From Candidatus Woesearchaeota archaeon (GTDB taxonomy: Archaea; Nanobdellota; Nanobdellia; SCGC-AAA011-G17; JACPNG01): a stretch of DNA of 45,078 nucleotides. Below are positions 41,366-45,078 of this stretch, piece after piece. The number at the start of each line of letters is the position of its first letter. Within the stretch, counting starts at the first letter, position 1. Both the position numbers and the translations under genes were made by a program. The notes below the pieces were generated by a model. It did no database searches and was not told the origin of the DNA. It saw only the letters and a list, made by a program, of their open reading frames with translations. Location of the stretch: assembly GCA_016185605.1 (NCBI GenBank), contig JACPNG010000022.1:34139-79216 (forward strand). Direction: 5' to 3'.

Positions 41366-41575
41366 TTAAATTAGTTTATTATTCCTCTTGCTGCCATCTA
41401 AATATATAACCATTATGGACCTTTCACTTTCATCTTCTGCTAAATAACAATATAATAACTGGCCTTTTTCCAGACAACAGCCAGTTGCAACTAACTTATT
41501 AATAGAAATGCTTAAAGTAGCCCTCTTTTGGGTGATTTTACTCTCCCAGCCCATGTTATGGAATTTTATTTTCAT
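41366..41575 (-). CDS. Small beta-rich protein (AbrB-like tail)
   Basis: 69 aa from ATG 41575 (MKIKFHNMGWESKITQKR), preferred to an upstream start with no ribosome-binding site. KATLSISINKLVATGCCLEKGQLLYCYLAEDESERSIMVIYLDG-type strands recall small AbrB/MazE-like DNA-binding swaps. Divergent from the winged-helix gene at 41662; may be co-regulated. Low certainty. Confidence 0.45.
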   Translation of the reverse strand: MKIKFHNMGWESKITQKRATLSISINKLVATGCCLEKGQLLYCYLAEDESERSIMVIYLDGSKRNNKLI

Positions 41576-41661
41576 TTGAGTAAATAGATTACTATTATTG
41601 ATAACCAATATAAGTAACAATAGATATATAAATATTTTGGTACTTAATGAGAAGTATTAAA

Positions 41662-42099
41662 ATGCATCCAGTAGAAAAAGAAAAATTAATCCATAATAGA
41701 ATAATTGAGTTTCTGAGAAATAATCCCAAGGGTTTGACGATGACGGAATTAGTAAGAAATACTAAATTTTCCAGAAAAGCCATTGAAAAACATTTACAAG
41801 TATTAATTCTTGAAAATGAGATTTATATGAAGCAGTTTGGGGTTACTAAGGTTTATTACCCGAACCATAGGATTCATCATTTTGATTTTGAGAAGTTAAA
41901 TTATAATAACAGAACAATATGGTTTGATATTCTGGAAAATGAATTCGGAAGGTATTTGTTGATACAAAAAAAGAAAAAGGACGGAAATGAATGGGTTCAT
42001 GAGCATTCTATCACCATACCATTAGAGCAGACTAAAAAATTCGCGAATGCTTTAAACAAAATATTAAGTTCTTATAGAATTGATAAATTAGTTAAATAA
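41662..42099 (+). CDS. Winged-helix transcription regulator
   Basis: 145 aa starting at the second Met (MHPVEKEKLIHNRIIEFLR). HTH: LRNNPKGLTMTELVRNTKFS then RKAIEKHLQVLILEN with a YMKQFGVTKVYYPNH wing, typical of ArsR/MarR-like archaeal regulators. The C-terminal domain (DILENEFGRYLLIQKKKK...) may bind a ligand or partner. Next to the helicase gene (convergent). Confidence 0.7.
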   Translation: MHPVEKEKLIHNRIIEFLRNNPKGLTMTELVRNTKFSRKAIEKHLQVLILENEIYMKQFGVTKVYYPNHRIHHFDFEKLNYNNRTIWFDILENEFGRYLLIQKKKKDGNEWVHEHSITIPLEQTKKFANALNKILSSYRIDKLVK

Positions 42100-42111
42100 T
42101 TTAAAGATGGT

Positions 42112-43323
42112 TTAATGCATAGCATAATTTCTATTTCTGGAGAATCCCCTTCTGAACTTGTTATGGAATGGGACCCTTCTAAATCCTCTATTCTCTTCTA
42201 CTCTTACTGCGTTGATCCTTTCAATCATTATCTTTTCCATCTTTTCAATCTTAAAGGAATATTCTCTTAAGATAGAAGACATGTTTGGATGATCATCTTC
42301 TGATAATATATTAATTACTTTTCCTTCTTCTCCTGCTCTGGCTGTCCTTCCTATCCTATGGACATAATCTTTTGGATTTTTTGGAATATCATAGTTATAG
42401 ATATGAGAGACATTATCAATATGCAGTCCTCTTGAAGCCACATCTGTGCATACTAGAACTTGCACTTTGGCATCATTGAACATTTCTATAGTATTATTTC
42501 TTTTATTCTGGGATAATCCTCCATGGATTGGAATAGCTTTTATTTTATTAGATTGCAGATTTTTGGCTATGAAATCAACATTCCTTCTTGTGTTACAGAA
42601 AACCATCACTAATCCGGATTTTTCATGCTCCAATAAATATACTAATAATGATAGTTTCATCCCTCTTGTGATATTATAATAGACTTGCTTAAGCTTTTCA
42701 GGATCAACTAAATTATTAGCAGAAACTTTTATTGGAGAATTCATATATTTCTGGGCTAATCTTCTTATGTTATCTGAGATTGTAGCTGAGAAGAATAAAT
42801 TTTGCCTTTCTTTTGGGCATGATTTTATTATCTTTTCAATGTCTTCTATGAAACCCATCTCAAACATCCTGTCAGCTTCATCCAATACAAGAATATTAAC
42901 TTTTGATAAATTAATTGTATTTCTTTGGAGATGATCACATAATCTTCCTGGAGTGCCAACAACGACTTCAGCCCTTCTTAAAACATTAATTTGGGGATCT
43001 ATTGCAACTCCCCCATATATTGCTGTAATGTTTAAGTTTCTATGCTTTGAGATTAATTTTAATGAGTCTTTTACTTGGTTGGCTAATTCTCTAGTAGGGG
43101 TAATAACTAAAGCTTGTATTCCTTTGTTTGGAATTACTTTTTCTGATATTATAGTTCCGAAAGCTAATGTTTTTCCTGATCCAGTAGCTGATTCCCCTAT
43201 AACATCTTTTCCTTCTATGATTAATGGAATTGACCTTGATTGGATGTCTGTAGGCTCATTATAGCCAATTTCTTTTATATTTCTTAATAATTCATTGCTT
43301 AGTTTAAAATCTTCAAATTTCAT
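42112..43323 (-). CDS. DEAD-box RNA helicase
   Basis: 403 aa from ATG 43323, which follows gggagaaaa. All motifs are present: Q motif region GYNEPTDIQSRSIPLI, Walker A ATGSGKT, PTRELA, VLDEADRMFEMG, FSATIS, then IPIHGG, LVCTDVASRGL and HRIGRTARAG. A short Arg-rich C-terminal tail (NKFRRGFSRNRNY) binds RNA. The transcript probably has a leader of about 90 bases, which is unusual here (see 43324-43440) and suggests post-transcriptional control as in cold-shock helicases. Confidence 0.93.
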   Translation of the reverse strand: MKFEDFKLSNELLRNIKEIGYNEPTDIQSRSIPLIIEGKDVIGESATGSGKTLAFGTIISEKVIPNKGIQALVITPTRELANQVKDSLKLISKHRNLNITAIYGGVAIDPQINVLRRAEVVVGTPGRLCDHLQRNTINLSKVNILVLDEADRMFEMGFIEDIEKIIKSCPKERQNLFFSATISDNIRRLAQKYMNSPIKVSANNLVDPEKLKQVYYNITRGMKLSLLVYLLEHEKSGLVMVFCNTRRNVDFIAKNLQSNKIKAIPIHGGLSQNKRNNTIEMFNDAKVQVLVCTDVASRGLHIDNVSHIYNYDIPKNPKDYVHRIGRTARAGEEGKVINILSEDDHPNMSSILREYSFKIEKMEKIMIERINAVRVEENRGFRRVPFHNKFRRGFSRNRNYAMH

Positions 43324-43440
43324 TTTTCTCCCTATTAGTTTATTTAGCACCTATATAGAAAAAGCGAAATGTTATGTTGTTACAAGTGCCTTCTCGTAAA
43401 TTGTAATGCTATTATACTAGGCTTTTTTATTGATTTATAA
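43324..43440 (-). promoter_or_regulatory. Helicase promoter and long leader
   Basis: The minus-strand TATA ttataaatca (43431-43440) predicts a start near 43411-43415, about 90 bases before the ATG. The leader starts AGCCTAGTATA, the 11-mer also at the start of the 6123-6052 RNA, and includes a TTACAA...TTGTAA pairing. Function unproven. Confidence 0.45.
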
Positions 43441-43513
43441 GGCTTTTGGTTTGTGAAAAATCTTTTTAATTTATTTTTTAAAAGATTATGTGGAGAGAAT
43501 TAAGAAATGAAAT

Positions 43514-43663
43514 TTAACAAGAACTTTCTTCCTTTAGCTTTCTTATTTTATTTTTTATAGCAGCAATAATAAATTCTTCCCTTGTGGAATATCCATATTT
43601 ATCTAATTTTTCATCCATCCTATTTACTAAATCTTTTTCTAACTTAATATTTATTATTTTCAT
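43514..43663 (-). CDS. Ribbon-helix-helix (CopG/Arc-type) DNA-binding protein
   Basis: 49 aa: MKIINIKLEKDLVNRMDEKLDKYGYSTREEFIIAAIKNKIRKLKEESSC. The beta-strand NIKLEKDLVNRM and helices KLDKYGYSTREEFI / AAIKNKIRK are the RHH pattern; no fused domain. Short leader with a TATA (tctttatatatt) upstream. Likely an autoregulator or antitoxin-like protein; no toxin is obvious next to it. Confidence 0.65.
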   Translation of the reverse strand: MKIINIKLEKDLVNRMDEKLDKYGYSTREEFIIAAIKNKIRKLKEESSC

Positions 43664-43742
43664 TTAATAATTAGCATATCTAAAATATATAAAGATATCT
43701 TTAGATAAATATTTATAAAATATAACATTTGGAGAAAATTAA

Positions 43743-43826
43743 TTGAAAATTAAAGATCTTCCATGGTTTAACCGCCCAGGGTTTAAACTAACAAGAAATG
43801 AGATTTATTTCGAAAGTTTTAAATAG
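43743..43826 (+). pseudogene. Isolated duplicate of the radC 5' end
   Basis: TTG-started frame of 27 codons preceded by ggag. The first 19 residues (LKIKDLPWFNRPGFKLTRN) are identical to RadC residues 1-19 at 44835 except for the first codon (TTG for ATG), with several synonymous base differences, then unrelated sequence leads to a stop (EIYFESFK). It may be a relic of duplication or a short leader peptide. Confidence 0.6.
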
Positions 43827-43953
43827 CTGTTTGCCACTATTAAATCAATAAAATGAAAGAAAATATTTTTATATATATTCTGACTGCTTTTATTAATAAT
43901 GGGAGAAAAGAGATTATATTTAATTCTATTTATAATGGAGGAATTCTGTAAAA

Positions 43954-44187
43954 ATGGAGTCTGAATTAGAATTATTGAAAAAATCCGAAGAGGATTTGGA
44001 ATGGTTTAATGAAAATTATGAAGAGCTTAAAGAAGATTATGATAATGAGTTTGTGGCAATAAAAGAAGGAGAAGTTATATCCCATGATAAGGATTTTGAA
44101 AGATTATTGAATAAACTAAAAACTATGAAAGAAAATCCAGCGAAAGTAATCATAATGCACGTTTCGAAGATAAAGTTGATTTTATAG
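43954..44187 (+). CDS. DUF5678-type small protein
   Basis: 77 aa. Matches the DUF5678 pattern: EDLEWFNENYEELKEDYDNEFVAIKEGEVI, then FERLLNKLKTMKENPAKVIIMHVSKI. These short proteins are typically found beside retropepsin-like genes, as here. Preceded by a TATA (tttttatatata) and the site ggaggaattct. Nine bases upstream of the protease gene. Confidence 0.7.
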   Translation: MESELELLKKSEEDLEWFNENYEELKEDYDNEFVAIKEGEVISHDKDFERLLNKLKTMKENPAKVIIMHVSKIKLIL

Positions 44188-44196
44188 TTCTAAAAA

Positions 44197-44640
44197 ATGA
44201 GGATTCCCTTAAAGATTGTGGCGGGAAGATTACTTCTTAATGCCAGGTTAAATTCTCATAGTTATAGAATTGCTTTTGGACAGATTGTATTTGTTGTAGA
44301 TACGGGAAGTAATGAGACTTTTATAAGTGAAGGGGATGCTTTAAGACTCAATATACCAATTAACAAACTATCTTTTGAGAGGCATATTCGTATGGCAGGC
44401 TCCACTTTTGAATTACTTAAAACAAAATCTTTATCAATAATAATGAGGGATGAAGAAAATAAAACTCAAAAAATAGATTTAGATTTTTCTTATGTTGCAC
44501 GTGGAACTAAAAAAAGTGATAAAGAGAAGAATATAGCTCTCAGCTTTCCCTCTATCTTAGGATTGGATTTCTTGGAGAAAAATAAATTTTCTTTAGTTGT
44601 TACTCCCCATATGGATTTAGCTTATCTGGAGAAAGAGTAA
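44197..44640 (+). CDS. Retropepsin-like aspartic protease
   Basis: 147 aa. FVVDTGSNETFIS gives the DTGS active-site loop at 35-38; SEGDALRLNIPINKL and a second beta-lobe with SILGLDFLEKNKFSLVV complete a single pepsin-like lobe. Retropepsins act as dimers. Translated after the DUF5678 gene with a nine-base gap. Substrate unknown; DUF5678 may be a substrate, inhibitor or chaperone. Confidence 0.75.
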   Translation: MRIPLKIVAGRLLLNARLNSHSYRIAFGQIVFVVDTGSNETFISEGDALRLNIPINKLSFERHIRMAGSTFELLKTKSLSIIMRDEENKTQKIDLDFSYVARGTKKSDKEKNIALSFPSILGLDFLEKNKFSLVVTPHMDLAYLEKE

Positions 44641-44662
44641 ATAACCATAAATATCGCATAAT

Positions 44663-44731
44663 TACCTCTCGGAAATTACACGACTACCTCTCCAATATTA
44701 CACAATGCTACCTCTCTGATATTACATGGCT
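44663..44731. repeat. Three tandem copies of a 22-24 base repeat upstream of radC
   Basis: TACCTCTC occurs at 44663, 44685 and 44709, each followed by two variable bases and AAATTACA/ATATTACA. Period 22 then 24. The array lies 104 bases before the radC start and ends about 60 bases before its TATA (ttataaatatc). Likely a protein-binding array (operator or iteron-like). Confidence 0.65.
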
Positions 44732-44834
44732 AGTATGAGAATTCTGGGGTTTTAGGCTCTGGCTGTGGGTTTTACTGATGTTGTTTTGCGATTTTATAAA
44801 TATCTTTATAAAATCTGTAAAGGAAATAATTTAA

Positions 44835-45078
44835 ATGAAAATTAAGGATCTTCCATGGTTTAACCGTCCGGGATTTAAGCTGACTAGGAATGGGGTTAAA
44901 ACTTTGGATAATGCTGAATTATTAGCTATTATCTTTGGGGTTGGAGCTAATGGCGAATCTGCTTTAGAATTATCTAATAGATTATTAAAAGATTATAATC
45001 TTAATAAGCTGGATGATCTAAGCTTTAATGAGCTTAAGGAAGAATGCAATGACATTGTAAAGGCTTTACAATTATCTA
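44835..45078 (+). CDS. radC: RadC-like protein, 5' part (runs off window)
   Basis: The first 81 codons: MKIKDLPWFNRPGFKL, then TLDNAELLAIIFGVGANGESALELSNRLL and a further helical segment. This is the UPF0758 N-terminal region; the HhH and JAB/MPN domains lie beyond the window. The 5' 57 bases have a nearly identical copy at 43743. TATA ttataaatatc at 44798. RadC-like proteins are linked to recombination and mobile DNA in many genomes; function not settled. Confidence 0.75.
   Translation, partial: MKIKDLPWFNRPGFKLTRNGVKTLDNAELLAIIFGVGANGESALELSNRLLKDYNLNKLDDLSFNELKEECNDIVKALQLS

Noticed and set aside
43853-43951. A 32-codon frame between the radC fragment and the DUF5678 gene
   Set aside because: It overlaps the TATA expected for the DUF5678 gene, lacks a ribosome-binding site and is not protein-like.
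3643-45078. CRISPR array search by eye
   Set aside because: The only regular short repeats are the three at 44663-44731, with spacings too short and near identical for CRISPR spacers.

Overview
This window is about 45 kb of AT-rich archaeal DNA. The archaeal lineage is shown by the archaeal-type DnaG primase, the non-discriminating archaeal glutamyl-tRNA synthetase, an archaeal RNase J, archaeal class III (type IV) prepilins with a FlaI/FlaJ-type motor, KaiC-like ATPases, an archaeal SRP RNA, and BRE/TATA promoters that are often only about 28 bases from the start codon (leaderless genes). The low GC, many small lineage-specific proteins, split or reduced enzymes, and bacterial-looking genes such as lspA, a sigma-70 region 4 protein and a DIP1984-family protein point to a DPANN archaeon, probably of the Woesearchaeota/Pacearchaeota type. 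That placement is inference; no rRNA or tRNA gene was seen.

Layout. 1-3230: an element bounded by 23-bp inverted repeats, with a 5'-truncated DDE transposase at the left, a zinc-ribbon IS-type protein at the right, and cargo between them: a GIY-YIG nuclease, a 34-aa membrane peptide, a YwgA-like winged-helix protein and a proteasome-beta-like Ntn hydrolase. 3270-3538: SRP RNA. 3640-7620: secreted and lipoprotein-like small proteins expressed from two nearly identical 67-base promoter-leader cassettes, with dnaG and a structured RNA candidate between them. 7640-13150: an MNT-HEPN protein, a xylose-isomerase-like TIM barrel with a coiled-coil insertion, an acidic disordered protein, an XRE/sigma-region-4 fusion regulator and a 509-aa helical protein of unknown function. 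13230-15370: three tandem paralogues, a 63-aa coiled-coil protein and lspA in one tight operon. 15400-21110: housekeeping and repair genes (cupin, endonuclease III relative, PUA protein, tandem Lrp regulator, gltX, HD hydrolase).

21180-26440 encodes membrane proteins: a three-TM coiled-coil protein with a companion, an SLC41/MgtE-type transporter split into two half-genes, a TSP1-containing surface protein and a DUF192 protein. 26435-36600 is a type IV pilus locus: two membrane platform proteins, a secretion ATPase, a membrane/winged-helix protein and five minor prepilins in one minus-strand operon, a divergent major pilin with a strong Shine-Dalgarno, then two KaiC/FlaH-like ATPases and a degenerate RecA-like partner. 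36600-45078 holds RNase J, DoxX-like and Cys-rich small proteins, a second structured RNA candidate with its own promoter (about 40785-40875), a winged-helix regulator, a DEAD-box helicase, an RHH regulator, a DUF5678/retropepsin pair, and the start of radC, whose first codons also occur 1.1 kb upstream as an isolated duplicate.

The strongest leads for undescribed biology are the XRE-sigma region 4 fusion, the proteasome-like cargo module on the IR-bounded element, the two structured RNA candidates, the duplicated promoter cassette controlling envelope proteins together with a bacterial lspA, and the DUF5678/retropepsin pair with a repeat array in front of radC.
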